A DNA stretch of 64,000 nt, from the NCBI GenBank assembly GCA_033782935.1, contig JAWQEG010000630.1, positions 491,001 through 555,000 on the forward strand, written 5' to 3'. The notes under the pieces were generated by a model, which saw only the letters and a program-made list of their open reading frames with translations, had not been told where the DNA came from and did no database searches. The DNA is from Petrolisthes cinctipes. Its lineage: Eukaryota > Arthropoda > Malacostraca > Decapoda > Porcellanidae. The translations under genes were made by a program, and so were the position numbers. Of this stretch, positions 21,440 to 33,799 are shown piece after piece; the stretch's first letter is position 1; each line of letters opens with the position of its first letter.

Positions 21440-22123
21440 CAGTGGTTCTTAACCAGGGGTGCTCGCACCCCTAGGTGGTGCGAGGCCGGTTCCTAGGGGG
21501 TGCGAGGATAGGCATAATTAAAGCAAATTATATTTTTATATACGCATGTTATTTTTTTCTGCAAAAAAAAAAAATCTTTTTGCTACAGCAGTGTTTTGAG
21601 CTAGAGAAAAACCTACACCTAATTTCCTAATGAAGTGCCAACGTTGCAAGAGATTCGAGTAAATATGTATGTGATTCGGAGGGACGAGGGAGGGAGGACA
21701 CGTATAGGTGACACAGAGGGAGGGAGGACACGTAGGTGACACAGAGGGAGGGAGGTTATCGTCACCACCCTCCCGCACCATTAACACGCAGACCTCTGTT
21801 TGAGTGATTTATGGTTTCCCTGTTTTAATAACTTTTTCTTATTGATACATATACAGTAGGGTGGAGGATTAGTTGTGAATCATTTCTGATTTTGCTTTCT
21901 TCACATGTATTTAAATGGTCGGTTTATATAACATAAATCATTACTGTAGCGGTGTAGCCATTACAATACTTTCATGGAATGTATTGTGATGGCTACAAAT
22001 GTACTTATTAAAACCACGTATTCCAGTTTTAGCATTTTTTTTTTTTTTCAGCAATAGAGGGGTGCGAGAACTGACTGCTGATTTGAAAGGGGTGCATATA
22101 TTGAAAAAGGTTAAGAACCACTG
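21440..22123. mobile_element. Non-autonomous hAT element, 684 bp, 8-bp duplication
   Basis: Ends are perfect inverted repeats CAGTGGTTCTTAACC and GGTTAAGAACCACTG, the form typical of hAT elements, flanked by the direct repeat CCCTACAT at 21432-21439 and 22124-22131, the 8-bp size expected of hAT. Subterminal GGGGTGC motifs repeat at both ends. No transposase frame lies inside, so it would need one in trans. Confidence 0.9.
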
Positions 22124-22162
22124 CCCTACATAAAACGACTGTAATATTTGGAGCTAGATTTA

Positions 22163-22164
<2 letters not shown>

Positions 22165-22215
<51 letters not shown>

Positions 22216-22216
22216 A
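22165..22216. repeat. GA microsatellite
   Basis: (GA)n tract. Confidence 0.95.
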
Positions 22217-22303
22217 GCATACATATTGTTGACAAACTATATACAATATATTTGAACCCGTTTGTGTGGTATTTTCAAAAAAATTCCATTCCATTCTTTT
22301 AGA

Positions 22304-22451
22304 GACTTTGTGTGAATTGGTAGGCTACAGATTCCTCCAAACTATGCCAGAAAACAGACAACCTCCATCTGACTTTTGACTTTGTGTGAATTAGTAGGCT
22401 ACAGATTCCTCCAAACTATGCCAGAAGACAGACAACCTTCATCTGACTTTT
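22304..22451. repeat. Tandem duplication, 74-bp unit
   Basis: Two copies of a 74-bp unit starting GACTTTGTGTGAATT and ending CATCTGACTTTT differ at only a few positions, so this is a recent local duplication. Confidence 0.9.
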
Positions 22452-22532
22452 AGGGGATCTTAGTTCCATAGACCCTCCAATATAAACCACAAAAATTAAC
22501 CGTGAAGATCCGATTAGTCTTTCAAATATTGT

Positions 22533-22822
22533 TGATGTTGTTGTTGTTGTTGTAGTTGCAGTTATTGTTGAAGTTGTTGTTGTTGCTGTTGTTGTGGTTG
22601 TTTTTGCTATTGTTACTGATGTTGTTGTAGTTGTGGTTGTTGTTGAAGTTGTTGTTGTTGCTGTTGCTGTTGTTGTAGTTGTTTTTGCTATAGTTACTGA
22701 TGTTGTTGTAGTTGTGGTTGTTGTTGAAGTTGTTGTTGTTGCTGTTGTTGTTGTTGTGGTTGTTTTTGCTATTGTTACTCATGTTGTTGTAGTTGCAGTT
22801 ATTGTTGAAGTTGCAGTTGTTG
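22533..22822. repeat. GTT-based minisatellite
   Basis: Higher-order repeat of about 90 bp built from GTTGTTGTT, GAAGTTGTTG and TTTTTGCTATTGTTACTGA blocks, repeated three times. Confidence 0.85.
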
Positions 22823-23275
22823 CTGGTGATTTGTTGTTAATGCCAACACTGACGTCACGTATCCAGACTGAATTATAAATATCACACGCACCCACACACT
22901 ACATACACTGCGACTGGCTCAATATTATAGCTCGTTCACATATACCATTCTTTGCTTGAAACATTTCTTCAGTTAAAACATACTTTGCACTGGCGAACTT
23001 TTGGGAGCCTTTTTCACACGATGCCAGAATGTGTGTGTATACATTATTATTATGTAATGTTCAACGAAACTAGACATTATTTTGTACCGCTCTCATTCAT
23101 TTAATTTCTCGGACGAAATGAGTTATAATATTATTCTTACACATCTTCCTGTGATAAAAGTATGGAGCGGATTTCTTTTCCTTGGTTCTCACTTATGTAT
23201 ATAATAAAATAATATCATTCAGATATTTTGTGGTGGCGAGGCAAAGGTGTTCTTGTGAGCCGTCAAGAATGGTGC
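22823..23275. other. No gene seen
   Basis: AT-rich unassigned sequence with no supportable exon. Confidence 0.4.
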
Positions 23276-23537
23276 ACAAAAAAAAAAAAATAATAATAAT
23301 AATCATACTGTGAAAAAATAAAAAAATAAAAAATAACTTGATGGCCACGCTATAGTAGTAATGTCGAATGTCTCTAAGGGAATATGCTATACACATACAT
23401 ACACACACACTGTATACAAGTAACACACACACACACACACACACACTAGGAGGGTATAATTATGTGCCAACGCTTTCTACATGGAACTCTTTATATTTAA
23501 TATTTAAAGGATGCGTGATCTTTGGTGAGCAAATTGT

Positions 23538-23539
<2 letters not shown>

Positions 23540-23585
<46 letters not shown>

Positions 23586-24420
23586 TTATTAACTCCCTTC
23601 TTTATTCTCTCCCTCCTTCCTCCTTTCTTCCTCCTTCATTTATTCCCTCCCTTCTTTATTCTCTCCCTCCTTCCATTCTTCCTTCCTCCTTCCTTCATTC
23701 CCTCCCCCTCTTTCCCTCCCTCCTTCCATTCTTCCTACCTTCATTCCCTTCCCTTCTCTCCTTCCTTCCTTCCATTCTTCCTACCTTCATTCCCTTCCCC
23801 TCTCTCCCTCCCTCCTTCCATTCTTCCTACATTCATTCCCTTCCCTTCTCTCCTTCCTTCCTTCCATTCTTCCTACTTTCATTCCCTTCCCCTCTCTCCC
23901 TCCCTCCTTCCATTCTTCCTACATTCATTCCCTTCCCCTCTCTCCTTCCTTCCTTCTTCAATCCATTACCTCTCTCCTTCCTTCCTACATTCCTATATCT
24001 ATTAATTTTATCCTTCCTTCCTTCCTTCCTTCCTTTATCCATTATTTCTCTCCTTCCTTCCTTCCTTCGTTTATCCATCCATTTACCCTACTTCTTCTTC
24101 TTTTTTCCCTTTCTCCCTTCTTCCTCCTCCCTCCCTCCATTCTTCCTCTTCCCTCTCTCAATTAATGACCTCTTCCTCCTTTTCTTCTCTCCCTCCCTCC
24201 CTCCCTCCTTTTTTTTTTTTTTTTTTTTTTTTCCTGTTTCCCGCTTCTCCCTCTCTCTCCTTCCTTCCTCTTCCTTCTCTCAGTTCATTACCTCTTCCTC
24301 CTTGCCTTCTCTCCCTCCCTCCCTCTCTCTCTCTTTTTATGCTTTCCTCTATTTTTATCCTGCTTTCGTCTTCTCTCTCACTCCTTCCTTCCTCTTCCTT
24401 CTCTCAGTTCATGACCTCTT
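23540..24420. repeat. Long pyrimidine-rich satellite block
   Basis: (CT)n at 23540-23582 passes into several imperfect copies of a unit with TCCTTCCATTCTTCCTACxTTCA and CATTCCCTTCCCCTCTC, then T and CT runs. The long homopyrimidine strand could form triplex DNA. Ser/Leu/Pro-rich frames here are artefacts. Confidence 0.9.
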
Positions 24421-24435
24421 CTCCTTGCCTGGGGG

Positions 24436-24590
24436 GTATTGCCTGCAGTGATGTGAGCAATACTTTAAGGGTTTTGGCACACTTTCGGCCCCAGCCACTC
24501 CCTTTCAGTTCTTCAACTATCCGTCTTTTCAATTTATTTCCTTCCTGCTTCCTGTCACACCTCTCTATCACCTTTCTCTGGCGCTAAGTA
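24436..24590 (+). repeat. Dispersed repeat D, copy 4
   Basis: GCAGTGATGTGAGCAATACTT, GGGTTTTGGC, CCAGCCACTCCCTTTCAG, CACCTCTCTATCACC and a terminal GGCGCTA match copies 1-3 in order. Confidence 0.6.
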
Positions 24591-24748
24591 ATTTTTTTCA
24601 TGCTCCGAATATTTTAAAACTACATTCAGTGTTTACATAGTGGACATTTAGTCTAGCATAGAGTGGGAGGGAGTCAGACTTAGTGAGTAAAGAGAGCAGT
24701 ACCGACATCCTCACACCGTGATAGCCAGACGGTGACACGGTTAGTAGC

Positions 24749-24794
<46 letters not shown>

Positions 24795-25167
24795 AGTACT
24801 CATTACTACAGTGTCTAGTGGGGCAATAGCCACAGCTGCCACACTCCCTGTCCGGGATCCATAGATCAAGAGTACCAACCTTACTGCACACAAAATTGTT
24901 AATTTCAATGTAAGAGTGGTGTTGATACTTTTTTGCTGATTGTACATGCCCATCGCCCTCAGGATACAGCCTAGGTCACACATTTCCTATAGACACCAGT
25001 AATACCACTGTCAGGAGAAAATATGTGAAAAAAGGGTGATACAGCTGCCGCAAGCTTAGTTTCCAAAATGGCCGCCACCTAGCCCAGCCAACCTGCCTAA
25101 TGAGATACCTGTCTCACCCCTAATCATTCCCTTAGGAATACCATCCATGCCAAGGAGAGCATGCTAA
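24591..25167. other. No gene seen; ACT repeat
   Basis: Holds a (TAC)n tract at 24749-24795. The remainder is unassigned and flanks the Gypsy LTR. Confidence 0.4.
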
Positions 25168-25282
25168 TGTAGCGAGCTGGTGAACACATCAGCGCTTCAC
25201 GCCACTTATTTGTTTTCAGCGCTTCTCGTTGTGTTCTCCCATCATGCACCACGGCTGACCCAGTAATGCACCGTGCTCAGAG

Positions 25283-25294
25283 TATAATAAAAGG
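25283..25294 (+). promoter_or_regulatory. LTR TATA box
   Basis: TATAATAAAAGG in the U3 part of the LTR, upstream of a candidate initiator. Confidence 0.55.
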
Positions 25295-25577
25295 CTGCAC
25301 CTGCTGTACTCAGCCACTTCTCGGCGGTCAGTCACCTCTAGTACATCCTTCATCTAGTGATGCCTCTCTGCCTACCACAGTGCCTGCTGCTGTCCACGTG
25401 TGTTTCCACTCACTGGTCGAGACCTGTGCTCCCTTGTCCCACGTGTCTGTGTATTGAGCTACCTGTATCCCCACGTATCTGTGTATTGTGCTACCTGTGT
25501 CCCAACATGTCTGTGTATTGCGCTACCTGTGCTCCGTTGTCCACGTGTATACATTAGTGTATGGTACCTACCCTGTA

Positions 25578-25767
25578 CAGCCATGGCTGATAATGCTGGA
25601 CCAGAGTCCAAAGAGTGTTGGAGAGCAATTGAACAGAGTTCGAACAAGTGAATTTTCCAAACCATTCTCTACGTTGGGAAAGGTTTAAAAGACTCACTTT
25701 TTCGAACTCTGTTCAGTTACTCTCCAACACTCCTTGGACCCTGGTCCAGCACTATCAGCCATGGCTG
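25578..25767. mobile_element. Mariner-type MITE inside the LTR
   Basis: 190-bp foldback with arms of about 75-80 bases beginning CAGCCATGGCTGATAATGCT and ending in the complement, flanked by TA on both sides (25576-25577, 25768-25769). TA duplication and absence of coding sequence fit a Tc1/mariner-type MITE. The loop is about 35 bases. Confidence 0.75.
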
Positions 25768-25925
25768 TACCTCTGTTGACGGCATATCCTGCATACATCA
25801 ATAAATAGTGTTAAGTGTCCTGAGGAAGTTTGCCAATTAGTGATATGAAATTTACTACAGTGGTGACCCTGGAAAAGGAAACTCCTCAGAGTGTAGAAAA
25901 GTAATATTACAGCAGTGCAATAATC

Positions 25926-26139
25926 ATGAATACCAACGTCCCCCTTCAGAGCGTCCCCACCAGTGCAAACCTCTTACACAACACAGTGACCTTCTCACAC
26001 AACACACCCCTGCCCTCCAAACCCCCTATGTCCCACCTACGACACACACACGTTGTTCTTCAATATTGAGGCAGTATGGCAAGGCAGAGCCCTTACGGAC
26101 GAGGAAAAATATCAGGAAAACATTTTGGAGAATGAGCTG
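25926..26139 (+). pseudogene. Gypsy gag, N-terminal fragment
   Basis: The reading FFNIEAVWQGRALTDEEKYQ matches the N-terminal capsid region of Gypsy gag (the block usually ending DEEKY). The initiating ATG at 25926 is in another frame, so a frameshift lies between. It is cut by LINE F after ENEL. Confidence 0.6.
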
Positions 26140-27603
<1,464 letters not shown>

Positions 27604-27679
27604 GGGGGGGGGCACTCCCATCAGAAATATTTGCCTCAGTAACACCCCTCCTATCAATGCTCACACAGGGCACTAGGTA

Positions 27680-27880
27680 TAGTTGCCTTAAGGTTCTACT
27701 TTACCCCCTGTAGTGGCTGTGGCGTACATGTGGCAACGCTGGACACGTTCGGATCACATCTGATACAGGATGATTCAGCAGGGAGATTGTCTCATTCAAA
27801 AATGCAATTCGAATATTGTTATGCTGCCACATCTACGCCAGTCACAAAACAGGGGGTAAAGAAGAACCTTTAGGCAACTG
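27680..27880. mobile_element. Mariner-type MITE, 201 bp
   Basis: Arms of about 60 bases (left TAGTTGCCTTAAGGTTCTAC, right its complement with a few changes, both containing TTTACCCCCTGT) flanked by TA at 27678-27679 and 27881-27882. There is no coding sequence. Confidence 0.75.
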
Positions 27881-27919
27881 TACAAGGGGATAAAGGGTGC
27901 AATAACAGCCGCCCACAAC

Positions 27920-28950
27920 AGGACACCGATTCAGAGCTGCACAGCCTTTAAAAATGTAGTCTGAGGGACTACTCAGGTATATGCAGCAACTCAACACCGC
28001 CGCCAAGATACCGCTGCCTGAGTACGTGCTGAAGATATGTCACACCCAACTTATGCCGCCACAAGTACGACTCCACCTCACGAGTCAGCCTGACCTCTCC
28101 CTGCACGAGTATGGGGAACTAGTAGACACTCTGGTGGAGGCACAGGCAGACCACGTGGAAATCGCACTATCTACTGCCGACCCACCCCTACCTACGCCAT
28201 CACCAGCGGTACCACATGGGTCCACAACAGTGATCGCTGTGCTACAACCACAACCACAACCAATATCAACGCCATTCCCTGAAGCCACCACAATCCTCCA
28301 GCAGCTCGACATGCTCATGGTCCCAGTGATCCGCCTCCACATAAACAACAACTACAAATGCCTACTCCACAGCAACAACAAATATCTATTGGCACCACCC
28401 ACTGGGCAAATACAACAACAACAGTGGCCATCCTCCTACACAGGCATCTTCCACCATCGGTTCGGGACCCAAGCGAGGAACTGCAATCCCCTGTGCCAAT
28501 GGGACACTGTACAAACCTTCACTCAATCTAAAGCCATCAGGACTCACCAGGGAAACTCTCCTGCTCAGGTGAGTGATACCTGGTGGACTTGGGCTAAGAG
28601 GTTAGTGCCATGCTGCATTCAAGTTGGGACAGAAAATCCCAAGCCTCCACGTGGAGGCGTACGACCTCCTGGCAGCAAGCAAGTCACCAATCACTACCTT
28701 CAGCACCAGAAGTTGCGGTATCACCCTCCTACAAGCGGAGTGGTTTGTGTGGCTGTTCGTGGTGGCAGAGGTTGACTACCCCAAGCTCATCTACCAACCT
28801 ACAGGCTACATCATCCTCATGCAGCCCAGCCACCACACAGCCCCAACCATCACACACATATACCAGGCCAGACAGCATGCGCCCTCCTGCAAGACGCCCT
28901 CGAGCAGCCACCTCTGTAGTCTGGGCCTTTTTCCTGTCTCAAGCTAAATA
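27920..28950 (+). pseudogene. Gypsy gag C-terminus and protease-like region
   Basis: A 264-codon open frame from 27981 includes LPEYVLKICHTQLMPPQVRL and QPDLSLHEYGELVDTLVEA, the C-terminal capsid motif of Gypsy gag, then a Gln/Thr-rich tail. An overlapping frame (28624 on) gives SKSPITTFSTRSCGITL and FVWLFVVAEVDYPKLI, which resembles the second half of a retropepsin; the catalytic DTGA segment is not readable. Frame changes make the unit non-functional. Confidence 0.6.
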
Positions 28951-29980
28951 AGTAAACAACACTTTTGACAGCTAACAGCGTGAAAACCACTTAGGCTACA
29001 TTAAAAACTAATACTTGATTTTGAGGTACAAACCCTTAGCTGTCTCCTGATGTACTTGTGATGAGTAAACGGACATCTATTGGATGGGTAGCTAGCTCAG
29101 AATGACCACAACTCAAAGCACACTTTTATATTCTCCTGGCAATTCTAAGTACATTTTCACGCTCTTATTTCGTCATAAACTGTGTCAGAATCACATATTT
29201 CAACAGAACAATATGAAATATAATGTCACTGTCATTTTTGCTTACATAATTATATGGTAATTAACGCAAAATCAGAGTGCTGAAAATACATTCTCACACG
29301 TTGAAAGCTATTCCTAGACTGGGAAAACCAGGCTGGGAGCTTTTAAGCACGCACACACTTTGTTGTGAGCCTGATCAACTATGTCAGGGATGCGCAGATT
29401 TAAAAACTGCGCTGTCGAGTTATGTCATCACCCGCAGTTTAAGCAGAGGACAGGGGAAAATCAGACGACAAATTGAGTCTATATATTGGGCAAAGGGCAG
29501 GTAATAATGTGCTGTCCATATTATTGGGCAGTGCCTGGCGGGTAAAGATTGTTAATATCAGCACAGTCCAATACACAGGTTTGGTTGGTGAGTGGTGGGT
29601 AAGAGCAGAGTTGACGTCATAAGCGGGGAAACCACAGGTAATTCATACAAATGGCCTTGCTTGTGGGTTTAATAGTGGAATAACACGTCTGTCCCATCTG
29701 CAAAACAACTGTGGTCAACGGGAGCAACCCTTTTATTAAAACTCTTAGCCTGGTGTGGGCGCAGCCTGCCAGGAACTGCCTGATAGTGTGGTGCCTGCCG
29801 GGAACTGCTCCTTCTGCTATCACTACTAAAGAAGGGAAAGAAATATTCTCAGCAGGCAATACCCGAGGGGCACTGTTCAATAGTGAGGACAGGCCTAAGA
29901 GACCAAAAATGCATAAGGCTTGCGAGCGAGACCGTAAATGATTCGCCACTTAATGATTGTGTTCTCTTTTCCCTTTTCAG
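28951..29980. other. Unassigned, end of putative intron 1
   Basis: No repeat family or coding region recognised. The last 30 bases contain a CTTAATG branch-like site and a pyrimidine tract leading to the exon 2 acceptor. Confidence 0.4.
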
Positions 29981-30049
29981 GCAAGTGTAAGATGAAGTGC
30001 ATAATACTGCCGGCTTGTACTGCCGTCTCCATCTCCCCAACAAGTAATG
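29981..30049 (+). CDS. Putative host gene exon 2 (PAN-like Cys motif)
   Basis: A 69-base exon between an acceptor TTCTCTTTTCCCTTTTCAG and a donor GTAAGAG, entered and left in phase 1. The first two bases complete a Cys codon with exon 1. Translation is C-K-C-K-M-K-C-I-I-L-P-A-C-T-A-V-S-I-S-P and onward, giving CX3CX5C followed by a hydrophobic strand, the pattern at the start of PAN/apple domains. It lies 24 kb from exon 1, and the intron is filled with mobile elements. Very short exons are easily imagined, so the support is the quality of both splice sites plus phase match on both sides. Confidence 0.5.
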
Positions 30050-30512
30050 GTAAGAGAATATCCCCTTAATATAATAGAATGAAGGCCTGAATATTAAATT
30101 AAGGGCATGGTGGATAATAAACAACAGAAGCCTGAGAAAACATCTGCATGGTGGTCTTCAATGAGTGTAAAATGAAGTGGTGAATTATGAATAACAAAAT
30201 AGCCTGGGAAAACATTTTGTGGTCTTCAGTGAGAGTCTGTGTGTAGTGTAAAATGAAGTAGTGTGTGCATCTGTTAATTCGTATACTATCAAGGGCCTAA
30301 TGCATCCAACTCTGTTAATGTATGTAGTGTCAGCTACTAAAAGTAGTCTGTTTTTTTCCTTAAATTCTCCCAATAGTGTCCATGCCAATTCTCCTTAGAA
30401 GTGTCTATAATTCTCTTTTGTAGTGTCTATAATTCTCTTTGTAAGGTTTAGGGAAGGCAAGATGTAAAGACTGCTTGGTGAGTAAGGTCTGGTTTATTCG
30501 AAAAGAATATAT

Positions 30513-30760
30513 AGAGCTTTATGCCTATCGACTCATGGTGTTGGTCATTAAGGCAGTCAAGTCTTGTTACATTAACACATCTTCCCCCAGCCTACAAGGT
30601 TGTTATCCTTGCTCTTACAGCCGGGTACCTACTTACTGCTAGGTGAACAGGGACATAGGGGGCTAGGAAAATTGTCCAACAATTCCACTGACCCGGGAAT
30701 CGAGCCTGGGATCTCTCGCGTGCTGGGCGAGTATGTTAACCATTACACCATCAGCGAATT
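30513..30760 (-). mobile_element. tRNA-derived SINE (family S1), copy 2
   Basis: Minus-strand copy with tRNA-like head at about 30690-30758 and body extending to the shared 3' end AACACCATGAGTCGATAGG-like sequence (complement at 30518-30545). It is the left arm of an inverted SINE pair in putative intron 2. Confidence 0.85.
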
Positions 30761-30905
30761 TGCGATCCGGTCCGCGGGCGAGGACCTGGATCAAGAACAT
30801 ACTAATTTTGACCAATCACTACTTAGCATGGTGTTTACTCGGCAGTCTGTGATTGCGAGTGGTTTGTGGTAACAGGTTGATGCCGAGTGTCACATGTAAG
30901 GGGGT

Positions 30906-31132
30906 TGCTGATGGTGTAATGGTTAGTAAGCGAGAGATCCCGGGTTCGATCCCCAGGTCAGTGGAATTGTTGGACAATTTTCCAAGCCCCCTATGTCCCT
31001 GTTCACCTAGCAGTAAGTAGGTACCCTGGTGTAAGAACAAGGATAGCAACCTTGTAGGCTGGGGGAAGATGTGTTGATGTAACAAGACTTGACTGCCTTA
31101 ATGACCAACACCATGAGTCGATAGGTATAAAG
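30906..31132 (+). mobile_element. tRNA-derived SINE (family S1), copy 3
   Basis: Plus-strand copy: GCTGATGGTGTAATGGTTAG head, B box GGTTCGATCCC at 30943-30953, then the common body and 3' end ACCATGAGTCGATAGGTAT. Inverted relative to copy 2, with about 145 bases between them. Confidence 0.85.
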
Positions 31133-31242
31133 CCCTAAATATTCTTCTTTTTCACATGTAGGTGCTTCTATCTCTTTGTGTATATTTAATCAAACTAACA
31201 TTACTAATACTATCTCTAACTCTATATCTAAATAATCCACAG

Positions 31243-31341
31243 ACAAGTTCAACTGCTGTCTCTCCTACCATGCTGAACCGTCCAAAACTCTCACACCGAA
31301 GAATGGGACAATAACCCTTATGCACTCACAACGTTTGTCAG
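31243..31341 (+). CDS. Putative host gene exon 3
   Basis: A 99-base exon with a CTCTAAC branch site and AATAATCCACAG acceptor upstream and GTAATAAG donor downstream, phase 1 on both sides. With the G carried over from exon 2 it reads D-K-F-N-C-C-L-S-Y-H-A-E and continues to MHSQRLS, with one N-glycosylation site (NGT). The CC pair falls where the fourth Cys of a PAN/apple-like motif is expected, 13 residues after exon 2's last Cys. A (GA)n tract begins just after the donor. Confidence 0.55.
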
Positions 31342-31343
31342 GT

Positions 31344-31349
<6 letters not shown>

Positions 31350-31399
<50 letters not shown>
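31350..31399. repeat. GA microsatellite next to exon 3 donor
   Basis: (GA)n begins about 8 bases after the donor and is purine-only on the sense strand. Confidence 0.95.
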
Positions 31400-31404
<5 letters not shown>

Positions 31405-32039
31405 TTTGGAGGTGTTGCAAATTTCAATTAACAGCCGTGTAAGATCACATTTTTTTCCTATAATGACAAGTTAGGTGAGAACTAAAAGTAAGAAGTTTTT
31501 TTTATTATTGTGTTCACCTGTGAAAAAAAGGCTATTCACAGTCATGTCTAATTTCGTTCGAGATGCCTGGACACATTGCATTTGAAAGTGTATAAATCAT
31601 AGTAAGCTTGAGATGGATGATGGTAGAATGTGTTTATATACTGTACAGTATGTATGAATGTATGACGGTATGTGTTAACTATAATATATCTGTGTGTGTA
31701 TGTATTGGATAACTGTATATTATATATGTATGTGTAAGTAAGTGTGTGTGTACAAATTCTATATGTGTGTGTGTCTGCAATAACCTGTATGTACACTCGT
31801 GATACATAATTTCTGACCAGAGTGTGAGGAACAGAAAGTTTCGAATCACCTGGTATTGTTCATTTCCCCACAAAGTACACCTATAGAGGCTGAGTTCGAA
31901 TGCAGGGTATGTGTGTGTGGTGCCTGCCGTTCGTCTCTGGTCAGGGACCAGAGCACAACAGTTTAGAATAGGCTAGGTACGGTGGAGATGAGTTACCTGA
32001 GAGAAGCATGTGGCCTGGGGAAAGTACCGTAATGAGAAT
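31400..32039. other. No gene seen; ATGTGT-rich
   Basis: Includes a TATGTGTGTG-rich stretch at about 31625-31790. Open frames there reflect the repeat. Confidence 0.4.
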
Positions 32040-32420
32040 ATATATGAAAGGAGTGATCTGAGTGAGAAGGCAGTTGGTGGTGAATGTGGAGTGATTGAGA
32101 GAGTGAAGCTAGGTATATTGAGTCGGTTTGGACATTTGGAGAGAATGTAAGACTAAAGGTTTTTGATCATTCGAGAGTGAGGTGGAGGGACCTGGAATGA
32201 GAGGCAGACCACCAGTCAGGTGGGTGAACAGTGTGGAGGAGTACACGAGGGAGAGAAATGTGAATGGAAGAGAGGGCTTGACCAAGTAAGGAGGGAGTGC
32301 TGGAACAGAGAGAACTGAAAGACTCTCTGCCATTCCCCTAGGGCGGAGTTCCCGGAGGCATTTTCCCCAGGTCTCTCACTGTATCGTGAAGAGAGGATAT
32401 TACAGCCAACCACAGCCCGC
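32040..32420 (+). pseudogene. Degraded LINE C-terminal fragment
   Basis: The reading LSRFGHLERM followed by a GRPPVRWVNSVEEY-like stretch and the tail WNRE resembles the very C-terminal block of endonuclease/reverse-transcriptase polyproteins (the motif usually read as RWFGHVxRM ... GRPRKRW). It is peppered with stops and frame changes. Low confidence. Confidence 0.4.
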
Positions 32421-33515
32421 CTTCTCCAAGGCAAAAGTAGGCCTACGTATCAGGTTATAGGATCTCAAGCTTGCACAACAAAAGGCATAATTTTAACAGT
32501 TGTCGTCGTTTACTGCTCTAACAAGCATTTACTTTACTTTTATTAAATTGTTGGTATGTTTTAAAACAAGTCTTAATTATAAGACAATTAAACCAGTAAT
32601 AGAAAACACATTTTCCCTGTAATTTGCACATTGGTTACACTGACTACCGATACTTATGCGAAGGCTTAATTAAATATATTCGTTCCTATTGTTTATGTTC
32701 ATAATAAATGGTATCTTTTTTATAGAATCACATAATTATAATATACATACGTAGTGAATGTTATTTTTACTGACACAGTGGCCATTGAACCAAAATGAAA
32801 ACAGCATACTTCTCATAGCAGTTTAACTTTGTTCCATCAACTCAAGGCATAAAAGATTGCCAATGTATGTACGACAATAATAAAATACCGATTTTTAAAG
32901 GTTGATGTTGAAAAAAGATATATATCATTTGGCACAAGCATCATGAGTAATCATAATATTATCTTTAATTAACAATGAGGCCTATCACTGAAAACTTCAG
33001 AAGATATGCTTGTAAACACGAAGGAAGCCACAGTAAAATGTGACTTGTGTTTATAATCTTTTTCACATTTTGTGATCGCTTTTATAGCCACTACTAAATA
33101 CTTTAATGGTAAAGACAATGCTCAATACTCACTGGTTATTTATTAAGATACAAAATATAATGTATTCTTGGTCATTTCAATTTCACATTGGTATACAGTA
33201 CTGCTGTCTAACGAAACTGAATTCTTTATCTTTCCCTTTTATTTTCACTGACGAAGTCCCTGGCTACAAAAACAATAAGTGGCTGATAGATATGTAAGGT
33301 ATGTACAGTATGTAATTCAATAAGAAATGCTATTTATTATGAATAATATTATATACTAGAGTAACAAAACTTTCACATAAAGAAAATATATATATATATT
33401 TTTTTTTTTCGACGAAATACCACACAACCGAATTATACAATGGTGATGTTTATCGGTAGTCAGTGTTACCAATGCGATATTCAGGAAAAATGTGTTTTCT
33501 CTTACTGTTTCCTGC
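32421..33515. other. AT-rich intron sequence, no gene supported
   Basis: No repeat family recognised. A donor-like ATGTAAGG at 33292-33299 ends an open stretch, but see the rejected exon candidate there. Confidence 0.4.
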
Positions 33516-33665
33516 TTCCTGCTTCGAAATCATAACAACAGCTCATATAAATAGGAAAACAAAACCATTCACTGCTTCGAAATGAACCTGAAATTCTATG
33601 GTGAGGTAAGAAATGCAAGTATAATAACAAGTTCAAACTCTAAGATGGTTTGTTTAATACTGGCC
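33516..33665 (+). repeat. Dispersed repeat R, copy 3
   Basis: Matches 15507-15640, with CTGCTTCGAAATCATAACAAC, AAACCATTCACTGCTTCGAAA and TGAGGTAAGAAATGCAA blocks. Confidence 0.7.
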
Positions 33666-33799
33666 CAGAGCTATAGATATATGATGTTGACTACAGTGTG
33701 TGTGTGTGTGTGTGTGTGTGAAATAGACCTATCCATTATACAGCATACACCAAAGTTTTATCTGAATACATTAGTTTCGTTTTTTTGTTTTGTTTTCAG

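Larger units (their letters stand above)
25168..25859 (+). repeat. Gypsy 5' LTR
   Basis: Bounded by the inverted ends TGTAG ... CTACA. A TATA-like TATAATAAAAGG at 25283-25294 lies about 30 bases before a CTCAGCCACTTC stretch likely to be the transcription start. It is followed directly by TGGTGACCCTGG (25861-25872), which begins with TGG as expected for a tRNA-primed primer-binding site. Length is 692 bp including a 190-bp MITE. Confidence 0.75.

Noticed and set aside
30690..30960. Functional tRNA genes at the SINE heads (also 6095-6170 and 16976-17033)
   Set aside because: A and B boxes are present but acceptor stems do not close and the same heads continue into shared SINE bodies.
33198..33294. 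Candidate exon ending in ...VPGYKNNKWLIDM with an ATGTAAGG donor
   Set aside because: In the only open frame it leaves in phase 2, which gives immediate stops in exon 4 or exon 5, and its acceptor is weak.
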